DNA of 48,783 nt from OLB11 sp044234005. GTDB lineage: Bacteria; Bacteroidota; Bacteroidia; Chitinophagales; Chitinophagaceae. The stretch lies in the NCBI GenBank assembly GCA_044234005.1, contig JBIIJE010000007.1:1-48783 (forward strand), in the 5' to 3' direction. Below the pieces are notes generated by a model. It did not search any database, was not told the DNA's origin, and was given only the letters and a program-made list of their open reading frames with translations. Shown piece after piece: positions 36,203-45,042 of the stretch. Position numbers and translations under genes: made by a program. Positions within the stretch are counted from its first letter, which is position 1; every line of letters begins with the position of its first letter.

Positions 36203-36748
36203 ATGAATGTTATTCAGCAAATTTTAGAAATTCTAAAATATATACTTCCATCTATTGTTGTGCTTATCGCATCAGCTTATATTGTCAATAAATTTCTGAT
36301 AAAAGAAATTGAACGGAAGCAAATGGCAATTTTTCAGCAAAATTCTGAAAAGTCGATGCAAATGAGGTTACAAGCTTATGAACGTTTAACTATTTTTATT
36401 GAGCGTATTCGACCCATGAATATGATAAGCAAATTATATTCAAAAGAAGCTACTGCCCAAGATTTGCAATTGGCTATGGTGCAAACTATTCGGGCTGAAT
36501 TTGAGCATAATATTTCGCAACAATTGTATGTGTCACATCAAGTCTGGCAAACCATTAATGCTGTAAAAGAGCAAGAAATTACTATGCTCAACCGGGTAGG
36601 ATCTTCTTTGCCAATGGGCGCTCCCGCTGCTGATTTAATTAAAGCGATTTCGGAGCGTGTGATTCAGCAGGAAGAAGACGCTCCAACAGCCATTGCCTTA
36701 GAAGCTTTGAACAAAGAAGCGAAAATTTTATTATTCGAAAATCGATAA
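36203..36748 (+). CDS. Conserved Bacteroidota membrane-anchored protein (about 181 aa)
   Basis: A hydrophobic helix (LPSIVVLIASAYIVNKFLI, about residues 14-32) is followed by a cytoplasmic-type helical part with RLQAYERLTIFIERIRPMNM, resembling a conserved uncharacterised family in the phylum. The ATG at 36203 is preferred over a longer frame from 36101 whose extra 34 residues look non-coding. The function is unknown. It lies 35 bases before the Mur ligase gene in the same direction, possibly in one transcript. Confidence 0.7.
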   Translation: MNVIQQILEILKYILPSIVVLIASAYIVNKFLIKEIERKQMAIFQQNSEKSMQMRLQAYERLTIFIERIRPMNMISKLYSKEATAQDLQLAMVQTIRAEFEHNISQQLYVSHQVWQTINAVKEQEITMLNRVGSSLPMGAPAADLIKAISERVIQQEEDAPTAIALEALNKEAKILLFENR

Positions 36749-36783
36749 GATTTTTAGCCTCATTTTTTTCTTAAAATTTATTT

Positions 36784-38157
36784 ATGGTTTTAGACAAACA
36801 AAATTTTTTCTTTATTGGCATCGGTGGTGCAGGCATGAGTGCCATGGCTCAATACTTGGCAGGTAATAATAAGCATGTAAGAGGCAGTGATAGATTATTT
36901 GCGTATGCTGAAAATGACTACATCAAAACACAATTGGCCAAAGAGAATATTCAATGTTTTTTGCAAGATGGCAGTGGCATTGATGAAAATACCGAAGCTG
37001 TGATTATTTCAACAGCTATAGAAGATACGAACCTAGAAATTGCAAAAGCCCAAGCGCTAAACATACCTATTATTTTACGGGCGGATTTGTTAGCAGAGAT
37101 TTGTGATAGTCGCAAAACTATTGCAATAGCTGGTACTTCAGGAAAGTCTACAGTAACTGCTATGTTGTTTCATATTTTACACGAGTGTGGAGTAAGCCCT
37201 TCTTTGATTACTGGTGCTGGTTTGGCGAGTTTGCAAACTGAAGGAGGCATCGGAAATGCATTCGTTGGTAAGAGCGATTATTTATTAATTGAAGCTGATG
37301 AAAGCGACGGGACCTTGGTGAAATACAAGCCCCAGATAGGTCTTTTATTAAGCATCGATAAAGATCATAAAGAGTTAGAAGAACTGGCTGAAATTTTTAA
37401 TACTTTCAAACGAAATACACAAGAGTACTTTATAGTAAATTACGCACATCCTCTTGCAAAAGCCTACTCTCAAAATATAAGTTTAGACTTTGGAGAGGGC
37501 ACTCGTTTTGAAGGTAAAGATTTCAAACAAATCGGTTTTTCTATTTCCTTTTATGTAAATGATATCTTGTTCAAAATACCTACTATTGGTAAACACAATA
37601 TGGAGAACGCGCTAGCATGTATGGCAGTAGCTGATTTATTGGGTGTTCATTTGGAGCAATGTGCAAATGCTTTGCAAACTTATGGAGGAATATATCGCAG
37701 GCATCAATTATTAGGAGAGCATTTGGGCATTACGGTTATTGACGATTACGCACACAATCCAGCTAAAATTGCAGCTTCTATTCGTGCCTGCCAACCAGTA
37801 GGTAATAGATTGATAGCTTGGTTTCAGCCACATGGCTATGGTCCAACAAGATTTATTCGTAAAGAATTAGTTGAAGAAATTTCGAATTGCATGCGAGCTG
37901 ATGATGAAATTTGGATGAGCGAAATATATTATGCAGGTGGCACTGCGATTAAAGATATTTCGGCGAAAGACTTAATACAAGACTTGAAATTCAGCGGAAT
38001 CAATGCTTATTTCGAGGCTGATCGAAAGCAACTGTTTGAAAAAGTAATCACTAATTTGCACGCTGGCGACGTCTTATTGCTAATGGGTGCAAGGGATCCA
38101 AGTTTAGAAAAATTTGCAAATGAGGTTTTTCAAGATTTAAAGAGAGTAAAAAAATAA
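36784..38157 (+). CDS. Mur ligase family protein, MurC/Mpl-like paralog
   Basis: This is a three-domain ATP-dependent amide ligase. The Rossmann-like N-domain begins IGIGGAGMSAMAQYL; the P-loop is GTSGKSTVTAM (about residue 119), where MurC and Mpl normally have GTHGKTT; EADESDGTLVKYKP is the ATP/metal segment. The C-terminal domain has IDDYAHNPAKIAAS and WFQPHGYGPTRF. The serine for histidine change in the P-loop and HGYGPTRF instead of HRYTRT set it apart from MurC. It is probably a paralog joining an amino acid or peptide to a UDP-muramyl or other acceptor; the substrate is not decided. Length 457 aa is normal. Confidence 0.85.
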   Translation: MVLDKQNFFFIGIGGAGMSAMAQYLAGNNKHVRGSDRLFAYAENDYIKTQLAKENIQCFLQDGSGIDENTEAVIISTAIEDTNLEIAKAQALNIPIILRADLLAEICDSRKTIAIAGTSGKSTVTAMLFHILHECGVSPSLITGAGLASLQTEGGIGNAFVGKSDYLLIEADESDGTLVKYKPQIGLLLSIDKDHKELEELAEIFNTFKRNTQEYFIVNYAHPLAKAYSQNISLDFGEGTRFEGKDFKQIGFSISFYVNDILFKIPTIGKHNMENALACMAVADLLGVHLEQCANALQTYGGIYRRHQLLGEHLGITVIDDYAHNPAKIAASIRACQPVGNRLIAWFQPHGYGPTRFIRKELVEEISNCMRADDEIWMSEIYYAGGTAIKDISAKDLIQDLKFSGINAYFEADRKQLFEKVITNLHAGDVLLLMGARDPSLEKFANEVFQDLKRVKK

Positions 38158-38243
38158 ATTTTTTTCGCTAACATTTTTTAACTTTAAGTCGTCTCAAAAT
38201 AACTAGCAATTACTTATCAATTAAAATTAAACTAATAAGCTGT

Positions 38244-38789
38244 ATGCAAACAAATAAAATTATTTATCTGACTAGCTTAGCATTTTTGGCTGTAGCAAGT
38301 TTTGTAGCTTGTCATCCCCAAAAAGCACCTAGCAAAATAGAGGGGTTTGCGCCTATTTACATGTCATTGAGTCAAATTAAAAATATTGAAACCTTAGCAC
38401 CCCAAACGACTATTAATGCGGGTAAAATTTATCAATACGGCAATAATTTAACTTTTCAAGCCGATGTAAGTAAAGGTATTCATGTTATAGATTGCAGTAA
38501 TCCTAGCGCGCCTGTAAAACTCAAGTTTATTTCTATACCCGGTGCGAGTGAGATAGCTATTAAAAATAATATGCTTATTACAAATAATTTCACGGATTTA
38601 GTAAGTCTCGATATTTCTAATCTGAATGATATTAAAGTTATCAATCGTGTTACTAATGTTTATAATGTGTCTGAAGGTTTATTGCCAGATGCTTCAAATA
38701 CTTTTTTCGAATGCCCAGATAAAAGTAAAGGCATCGTGATTGGATGGGAGAAGAAAACATTGACTGACCCTAAGTGTAAAACACTGTAA
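38244..38789 (+). CDS. LVIVD-repeat lipoprotein
   Basis: A lipoprotein signal peptide ends with SFVAC (cysteine about residue 23). The mature part has LVIVD-type beta-propeller repeats, for example GIHVIDCSNPSAPVKL and LVSLDISNLNDIKVIN. These repeats form extracellular beta-propellers of unknown binding partner. At 181 aa it holds only a few blades, so it may complete a propeller with its neighbour. It is 28 bases before the second LVIVD gene. Confidence 0.8.
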   Translation: MQTNKIIYLTSLAFLAVASFVACHPQKAPSKIEGFAPIYMSLSQIKNIETLAPQTTINAGKIYQYGNNLTFQADVSKGIHVIDCSNPSAPVKLKFISIPGASEIAIKNNMLITNNFTDLVSLDISNLNDIKVINRVTNVYNVSEGLLPDASNTFFECPDKSKGIVIGWEKKTLTDPKCKTL

Positions 38790-38817
38790 TATTTTTCGAA
38801 AAAAATTAGATCAAAAC

Positions 38818-39570
38818 ATGAAGAAAGTAATTTTTATATTAGCTATTGGCACTTTATTTTTTATAGTTGCTTGCGAAAAAGCAAACATGAATTCTGGTGC
38901 TATTTCAACGAATCCATCAGGTAAAGCTGGTTCTCTAGCTCGGTTTGCTATTGTTGGAAACTATTTGTATGCTATCGATCAGAGTGATTTAAGTATTTTC
39001 GATATTACGAATCCATCCACTCTTATTTTTAAGAAGAAATTAAATGTTGGTGAAAGTATCGAAACTATATTTCCATTTCGAGATAAGCTTTTTATAGCAA
39101 GCAATTCAGGTATGTATATGTATAATATCACTGATCCTCTATTGCCGGTTAAAGAATCCTTTGTACAGCATATTACAGGCTGCGATCCAGTAGTTGCAAA
39201 CGCAACGCATGCATATTTAACAATAAGAAGTGGCCGTTTATGCGGGAGCAATAACTTAAATGTACTTGAAGTGTATAAACTCGGTACGAACATCGCAACA
39301 CCTACCTTCGTTACAAGAATCAATATGCAAAATCCAGTTGGTTTGGGCTTGCATGGCAATTATCTTTTTGTAGCAGATAAAATGCAAGGCTTAGTCGTAT
39401 TTGATATTACGAATGGAGATAGTCCTTTGCAAAAACAAGTAATCCAAGGTGAAACTTTTATAGATGTAATCGTAAATAACAATATCCTAATTTGTATGCT
39501 AACAGACGGTATAGCCTATTATGATATCTCTGATATGCAAAATATTACCAAACTTTCAACTTTAAAATAA
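38818..39570 (+). CDS. LVIVD-repeat lipoprotein, longer copy
   Basis: A lipoprotein signal peptide with FIVAC (cysteine about residue 19) is followed by LVIVD repeats: LSIFDITNPSTLIFKKKLNV, MYMYNITDPLLPVKES, GLVVFDITNGDSPLQKQ and IAYYDISDMQNITKLS. About five to six blades are visible in 250 aa. The stop codon touches the start of the next gene (TAA then ATG), so translation is probably coupled. The likely site is the periplasm or cell surface. Confidence 0.85.
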   Translation: MKKVIFILAIGTLFFIVACEKANMNSGAISTNPSGKAGSLARFAIVGNYLYAIDQSDLSIFDITNPSTLIFKKKLNVGESIETIFPFRDKLFIASNSGMYMYNITDPLLPVKESFVQHITGCDPVVANATHAYLTIRSGRLCGSNNLNVLEVYKLGTNIATPTFVTRINMQNPVGLGLHGNYLFVADKMQGLVVFDITNGDSPLQKQVIQGETFIDVIVNNNILICMLTDGIAYYDISDMQNITKLSTLK

Positions 39571-40218
39571 ATGCGGAATTTATCTAAACTGCTCGGAATA
39601 AGTGTATGCTGTCTCCTTCTTGCGGTATCATCAATAGCTCAAGATGCTGATTTTAAATGTGTTACTCTAAAAATAGCACCCATAAAGCTCGTTGCATTTG
39701 AGCCGAATTTAAGTTTTTCGGTCGAAAGGCGAATGGCGAATAGATTGGGTTTTCAGATCCAAACAGATTATATTTTTTATCGAGTAGTCTTCGATGGTGA
39801 ACCACCTTCATTCCAATATAATGGCGTACGAATCTTTCCAGAAATGCGCTATTATTTTAGCAAAAAAGCATCAGAAGGATATATTGGGATGAATATGATG
39901 GGAAAATTTACAAGAGAAAAATTCGAAGAATTCGTGACTGAAACCAACAGCAGCGGAATCACCTTTCAGCGGTTGATTCCCTTTTCATCTAAGAAAAGGG
40001 CATTAGCTATGCATGCACTAATAGGTTACCAATTTTACATCGATAAAGAAGACCGAATCAATATTGATATGAATTTTGGAGCGGGGTTGCGCTACAAATC
40101 TGTCGACGGATTTCGTGGCTCCGACCAACAATTGAGTTTCTTTTACAATGATTTCAATCGCGGTCCAATGATAAGTGCTGTTGCAAATCTAAAAATAGGT
40201 TACAGTATTTTCAGATAG
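39571..40218 (+). CDS. Outer-membrane barrel-like protein (DUF3575-like)
   Basis: A signal peptide (cleavage near SIAQ, about residue 23) precedes alternating beta-strand sequence typical of a small outer-membrane barrel, with the conserved pattern CVTLKIAPIKLVAFEPNLSF and RMANRLGFQIQTDYIFYR. It ends in VANLKIGYSIFR. Such proteins in the phylum are often called DUF3575 and have no known function. It is translationally coupled to the LVIVD lipoprotein upstream, so the three genes probably form one surface module. Confidence 0.7.
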   Translation: MRNLSKLLGISVCCLLLAVSSIAQDADFKCVTLKIAPIKLVAFEPNLSFSVERRMANRLGFQIQTDYIFYRVVFDGEPPSFQYNGVRIFPEMRYYFSKKASEGYIGMNMMGKFTREKFEEFVTETNSSGITFQRLIPFSSKKRALAMHALIGYQFYIDKEDRINIDMNFGAGLRYKSVDGFRGSDQQLSFFYNDFNRGPMISAVANLKIGYSIFR

Positions 40219-40249
40219 CTAAATTTTATTCACTACAATTTATATACTT

Positions 40250-40257
40250 TACTTTTG
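40250..40257 (+). promoter_or_regulatory. -7 box (TACTTTTG) for the acyl-CoA mutase gene
   Basis: It is a full TAnnTTTG match 25 bases before the ATG at 40283. Confidence 0.5.
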
Positions 40258-40282
40258 CGGCTCATTAATTTTTGATTAAAAC

Positions 40283-41836
40283 ATGAGTGATAGAAAAGTA
40301 GTAAGCGATTCTGGTATCGAAATTCAAAAAGTTTATACAGAAGCAAATTACCAAAAGGAGCTTCCAGGGCAGTTTCCATTTACGCGCGGTATTCACGAAG
40401 GCATGTACCGTGATAAAGCTTGGACCATGCGCCAATATGCAGGTTTTAGCACCGCTGAAGAATCAAACGAGCGGTATCATTTTTTGTTGAAGCAAGGTGT
40501 TACAGGTTTAAGTGTCGCGTTTGATTTACCCACGCAAATAGGTTATGATAGCGATGATGAAATGGCAAAAGGAGAGGTTGGTAAAGTAGGCGTGGCTATT
40601 GATACGTTAGAAGACATGGAGCGTTTATTTAAAGGTATACCCTTAGATCAGGTTAGTACATCTATGACAATTAATGCAACAGGTTTTATTCTTTTAGCAT
40701 TTTATGTAGCCTTAGCGAAAAAGCAAGGTGTAGATGTAAAAACAATAACAGGAACTATTCAAAACGATATTCTTAAAGAGTATGCTGCAAGAGGAACATA
40801 TATATATCCTCCTAAACCATCTATGCGATTGATTACAGATATTTTTGCGTTTTGTAGTCAAGAAGTACCAAAGTGGAATACAATATCTATTTCGGGATAT
40901 CATATTCGCGAAGCAGGGAGTACTGCAGTTCAAGAGTTGGCATTCACCTTAGCAAATGGGAAAGCCTATTTGAAAGCAGCTATCGAACAAGGTCTCGATA
41001 TAAATATTTTTGCAAAAAGACTTTCATTTTTCTTTAATGCGCACAATCACTTTTTTGAGGAGATTGCAAAGTTTCGTGCAGCAAGAAGATTATGGGCTCA
41101 TATTACGAAAGAATTAGGTGCTACATCGCTCGAAGCACAAAAATTGCGCTTTCATACCCAAACTGGGGGCAGTACCCTTACTGCTCAACAACCCATGAAT
41201 AATATAGTGCGTGTAACGGTTCAAACCCTAGCAGCGACGCTAGGTGGAACTCAAAGTTTACATACCAATGGATATGATGAAGCACTGAGTTTGCCCACAG
41301 AACAAGCTGCAGGATTGGCATTACGTACACAACAAATTATAGCGGAAGAAAGCGGAATTTGTGACACCGTAGATCCTTTTGCGGGTAGTTTTTTTATGGA
41401 AAGTTTAACCAATGATTTGGAGAAAGAAGCCAAATTACTGATTGAAAAAATAGATGTTATGGGTGGTGCAGTGAGCGCAATTGAGCAAGGTTTCATTCAA
41501 GAGCAAATTGCCCATGCGAGTTATCAGTACCAAAAGGCTGTAGAAAAAAATGAGAAGATTATAGTTGGTGTTAATAAGTATATCAGCCAAGATACAATTG
41601 AAACACCCATAATGAAAATCGATGCATCTGTAGAAGTATTGCAAGTAAATCGTTTAAAGACTTACAAAGCAGACCGTGAACAAGCAATTATCAATAAAAA
41701 ATTATTGGCAATTACGCAGGCTGCAAGCACGAAGCAAAATTTAATGCCTTTGGTAATCGATGCGGTTGAAAATAAGTGTACCCTGGGAGAAATTGCACAT
41801 TGTTTGCGCAAAGTTTGGGGAGAATTTCGTGGTTAA
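40283..41836 (+). CDS. Acyl-CoA mutase large subunit (methylmalonyl-CoA mutase-like)
   Basis: This is the substrate-binding subunit of a coenzyme-B12 mutase, lacking the B12-binding domain, which must be supplied by another protein. Motifs: GQFPFTRGIHEGMYRDKAWT, RQYAGFSTAEESN (tyrosine as in methylmalonyl-CoA mutase), GLSVAFDLPTQIGYDS, TIQNDILKEYAARGTYIYPP, and PSMRLITDIFAF. The tyrosine and the arginine in PSMR suggest methylmalonyl- rather than isobutyryl-CoA, but this is an inference. The 517-aa length suits a stand-alone large subunit. It feeds propionyl-CoA products toward succinyl-CoA. Confidence 0.88.
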   Translation: MSDRKVVSDSGIEIQKVYTEANYQKELPGQFPFTRGIHEGMYRDKAWTMRQYAGFSTAEESNERYHFLLKQGVTGLSVAFDLPTQIGYDSDDEMAKGEVGKVGVAIDTLEDMERLFKGIPLDQVSTSMTINATGFILLAFYVALAKKQGVDVKTITGTIQNDILKEYAARGTYIYPPKPSMRLITDIFAFCSQEVPKWNTISISGYHIREAGSTAVQELAFTLANGKAYLKAAIEQGLDINIFAKRLSFFFNAHNHFFEEIAKFRAARRLWAHITKELGATSLEAQKLRFHTQTGGSTLTAQQPMNNIVRVTVQTLAATLGGTQSLHTNGYDEALSLPTEQAAGLALRTQQIIAEESGICDTVDPFAGSFFMESLTNDLEKEAKLLIEKIDVMGGAVSAIEQGFIQEQIAHASYQYQKAVEKNEKIIVGVNKYISQDTIETPIMKIDASVEVLQVNRLKTYKADREQAIINKKLLAITQAASTKQNLMPLVIDAVENKCTLGEIAHCLRKVWGEFRG

Positions 41837-41867
41837 AGGATAGCCATATTTATTTCTTAAATTACCT

Positions 41868-41875
41868 TACTTTTG
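41868..41875 (+). promoter_or_regulatory. -7 box (TACTTTTG) for clpP
   Basis: It is a full TAnnTTTG match 28 bases before the ATG at 41904. Confidence 0.5.
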
Positions 41876-41903
41876 ACATCTAACAAAACATAAAATTAAA
41901 ATT

Positions 41904-42596
41904 ATGAACCATAATGAATTTAATCAATATGCTGTAAAACATAGAGGTATTAGTAGTGCAACTTTGCATAACTACACCACTCATATGCAAAAAAGTGTTA
42001 CTAATTTAACCCCTTACATTATTGAAGAAAGACCCATGAATGTAGCAAGTATGGATGTTTTTTCGCGTTTAATGATGGATCGTATTATTTTTTTAGGAGA
42101 GGGTATCAATGATTATGTTGCAAACATAGTTACAGCTCAGCTCTTATTCCTTGAAAGTGTGGATCGAACACGCGACATTCAAATGTATTTAAACAGCCCA
42201 GGAGGTGGCGTTTATGCAGGTTTGGGAATATATGATACCATGCAAATAATTGCTCCTGATGTAAGTACAATTTGTACAGGTATGGCAGCTAGTATGGGCG
42301 CTGTTCTTATGTGCGCAGGTGTGAAAGGAAAACGAACGGCTTTGAAGCATTCTCGCATTATGATTCACCAACCTATGGGTGGTGCAGAAGGTCAAGTGTC
42401 TGATATGGAAATCACAATTCGGGAAACTTTAAAATTAAAAAAAGAATTATACGAAATCATCGCTTACCATACTGGTCAAAAATATGCTAAAGTTGAAAAA
42501 GATAGCGATCGTGATTATTGGATGACTGCTGAAGAAGCTAAAGAATATGGGATGGTAGACGAAATTCTCTCTAGAAATCCTCGAAAAGAAGTATAA
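41904..42596 (+). CDS. clpP: ATP-dependent Clp protease proteolytic subunit
   Basis: This is the tetradecameric serine protease core that works with ClpX or ClpC. The catalytic serine sits in GMAASMGAVLMCAGV (about residue 133), the histidine in MIHQPMGGAEG (about residue 158), and the aspartate is later. The oxyanion segment NSPGGGVYAGLGIYDTM is present. At 230 aa it has an N-terminal extension of about 30 residues (MNHNEFNQYAVKHRGISS) that is common in the phylum. clpX is not adjacent. Confidence 0.95.
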   Translation: MNHNEFNQYAVKHRGISSATLHNYTTHMQKSVTNLTPYIIEERPMNVASMDVFSRLMMDRIIFLGEGINDYVANIVTAQLLFLESVDRTRDIQMYLNSPGGGVYAGLGIYDTMQIIAPDVSTICTGMAASMGAVLMCAGVKGKRTALKHSRIMIHQPMGGAEGQVSDMEITIRETLKLKKELYEIIAYHTGQKYAKVEKDSDRDYWMTAEEAKEYGMVDEILSRNPRKEV

Positions 42597-42866
42597 ATTT
42601 CTTATATAGCACGTACTAAGTTATAAATTATATTGATCGTAATGTGTATTTCTTCATTGTGAAAAGTACTTTTTCTTGCAAGTCTTTCGCACTTGTTAAA
42701 GTTCAATTGTTGAGTTGTTTGACGACTAAATTCCGAATTTTGGGGTCTGAATTAAATCCAAAAAACTATGGAGTTCTGAAATATGTTAGTAAATTTTATA
42801 TCATCGAATGATTTTTGAATGCATTTTATTGTTAGATTTAGCACCTAAAAAAAACACTATAAAAAC
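42597..42866. other. Intergenic stretch after clpP
   Basis: No gene is seen. The only structure is a near-palindrome GAAAAGTACTTTTTC at about 42661-42675, with little or no loop, and a possible TAGATTTA box shortly before the next ATG. Confidence 0.35.
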
Positions 42867-44945
42867 ATGAAAAAGATTTACTCATCAATTTTCTTCTCTT
42901 TATTTTCCATTTTTTCAGTAAATGCCCAACTTGCTTCTCTTGCTTGGAATATGACGATTGGTTCCACAGGCGAAGATATAGGTAACGCAATGGTAAGTGA
43001 TAAAGCAGGTAATGTGTTCACAATAGGGCACTTTGCTGGCAATTATACTATCCCTGGTTCATCTGTTACGGTAACTAGTCTTGGGGGTACGGATGTAGTT
43101 CTGCAAAAGTATAATTCAGAAGGACAAATACAATGGGCTAAAACTTTCGGGGGTACTAGTTTTGATGAGGGGATTGACATCGCCATTGATTCGAATGGTA
43201 ATATTTTTGTCACGGGTACTTTTTTTGGCAGTGTAGATTTTAACCCTGCCCCTGGAACAGGTTCTGCAAATGTATTTACAATTGCACCATCTGGTTTGCT
43301 AGATGTATTTGTTTCGAAATTTGATAATAATGGAAATTTTATTTGGGCGAAAAAAATTGGAGGAACTTCAGATGACGAAAGTGGCCAATTGAATGTTGAT
43401 GAGCAAGGTAACGTTGTCACGGTTGGATGGTTTAAAGGGACAGTTGACTTCAATCCTAATTCTGCTGTATCCAACTTGACTAGCGCTGGTGCCTATGATT
43501 GTTTTGTTCAGAAATTAAATAACAATGGAGAATTCATGTGGGCTAGAAGATTTGGGACTAACACAGATGATTATGTAAATACGGTTGGAATAGGTGTCAA
43601 TAATTCGATTATTTTAGGTGGAACCTTTAAAGGAACGGTTGATTTCAATCCAGGTACAGCTGTTTTCAATCAAACATCAGCTGGTTTATTCGACGCCTTT
43701 TTACTCTCGCTTTCATCAGATGGTAATTTTAATTGGGCGAAACGATATGGTGCTGAAAATGACGATGATGTGCGTGACCTAGTAATTACGCCATCTAAAA
43801 AAATAGTTGTTCAAGGAAATTATTTGGGCAACGTTAATTTCAATAGTCCAAATAACGCCATTTTAAATCAAGTCGGTTGGGGGCAAGATATTTTTATTTT
43901 GTATCTGAATAGTAATGGTGATTTTAATTGGGTTAAACGTTTAGGTGGAGCAGCCTATGATACCGGTATGAAAGTTGGTTTTGATTACGAAGAAAATATA
44001 TATGCTTGTGGTGTTTTTCAGAATACTGCTGATTTCGACCCAGGTCCGAATGTTACAAATATGACTGCCTTAGGTTCTGGTGATTCATATTATGTCAAAC
44101 TCAATCCATTAGGCGATTTAATTTGGGCTCGACAATTAGGTAAAGTGTCTGGAGCGGCTCTTTTTGTGAGAGATGTGAACATTGATAATTTTGGTAACGT
44201 ATTTTCATTAGGTTCATTTTATGGTACTTGTGATTTTAATCCTAACAATTCACAGCAATTACTAGGTACCTCGAATGGAGGTGCTGATTTTTATATGCAT
44301 AAGATGTGCCAATGTGAAACGGCAAATAGTAACCTGGTTACTGGTGATTGTAACACAAGTGTGAATGTAAATGTATTTCTAAAGGGGTACATAGCCAGTT
44401 CAACACCATCAAGTGTTACAATGAAGCCAACTTTATTAAATCAATCAGTGTCTGGTGCTAGACCGATTGATTGTGATGTTGTGACTATCGAATTACGAAG
44501 CACTACTGCTCCTTTTACTACTATGGGCACAGCTCAAGCTAAGTTGAATATTTTTGGACAAGCTACCGGCACATTGAATGTTGATTTGTCGGGATCATTT
44601 TACATTGTAGTGAAACATAGAAATTCTGTAGAAACATGGAGTGCTCAACCTGTTACAATTATGAATCGAGCAATCACTTATAATTTCACTGACCAAATAG
44701 CAAAGGCTTATGCGCAAAATATGTCCAGCCTTCAAAACTCAAATTTATTTGCCTTACATTCAGGTGATATTACAAATGATGGCGTCGTAGATAATAATGA
44801 CTTCTCAACTTGGGAAACAGATGCTAATGATTTTGCTAGTGGTTATCTTGCAACTGATTTGGATGGCGATGGAAGTGCAGAGAATGCTGACTTTTCGATT
44901 TGGGAGTTAGCTGCAAATGATTTCATAGGTTCTATTGCACCTTAA
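42867..44945 (+). CDS. Secreted beta-propeller protein with dockerin-like C-terminus
   Basis: A signal peptide (cleavage near VNAQ) is followed by about seven to eight SBBP-type beta-propeller repeats of roughly 60 residues (for example DVFVSKFDNNGNFIWAKKIG and GTFKGTVDFNPGTAVFNQ). A cysteine-containing linker follows (MCQCETANSNLV). The last 60 residues contain two calcium-loop motifs: DITNDGVVDNNDFSTW and DLDGDGSAENADFSIW, the shape of a dockerin type I module. No T9SS domain is visible at the end. The protein is probably exported and may bind a cohesin or a partner by the dockerin-like tail; the ligand is unknown. Confidence 0.8.
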   Translation: MKKIYSSIFFSLFSIFSVNAQLASLAWNMTIGSTGEDIGNAMVSDKAGNVFTIGHFAGNYTIPGSSVTVTSLGGTDVVLQKYNSEGQIQWAKTFGGTSFDEGIDIAIDSNGNIFVTGTFFGSVDFNPAPGTGSANVFTIAPSGLLDVFVSKFDNNGNFIWAKKIGGTSDDESGQLNVDEQGNVVTVGWFKGTVDFNPNSAVSNLTSAGAYDCFVQKLNNNGEFMWARRFGTNTDDYVNTVGIGVNNSIILGGTFKGTVDFNPGTAVFNQTSAGLFDAFLLSLSSDGNFNWAKRYGAENDDDVRDLVITPSKKIVVQGNYLGNVNFNSPNNAILNQVGWGQDIFILYLNSNGDFNWVKRLGGAAYDTGMKVGFDYEENIYACGVFQNTADFDPGPNVTNMTALGSGDSYYVKLNPLGDLIWARQLGKVSGAALFVRDVNIDNFGNVFSLGSFYGTCDFNPNNSQQLLGTSNGGADFYMHKMCQCETANSNLVTGDCNTSVNVNVFLKGYIASSTPSSVTMKPTLLNQSVSGARPIDCDVVTIELRSTTAPFTTMGTAQAKLNIFGQATGTLNVDLSGSFYIVVKHRNSVETWSAQPVTIMNRAITYNFTDQIAKAYAQNMSSLQNSNLFALHSGDITNDGVVDNNDFSTWETDANDFASGYLATDLDGDGSAENADFSIWELAANDFIGSIAP

Positions 44946-45042
44946 GTTTTATTTTCTATTATTGATTTTACCACAATAAGTTAGATACTTTTTTGGTACA
45001 TTGTACTATTACTATTTACTTGTACCCTCAAACAATTATTGT

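Noticed and set aside
43043..43474. Minus-strand frame of 143 codons inside the propeller gene
   Set aside because: It lies antisense to the repeat units, whose regular codon pattern leaves the other strand open.
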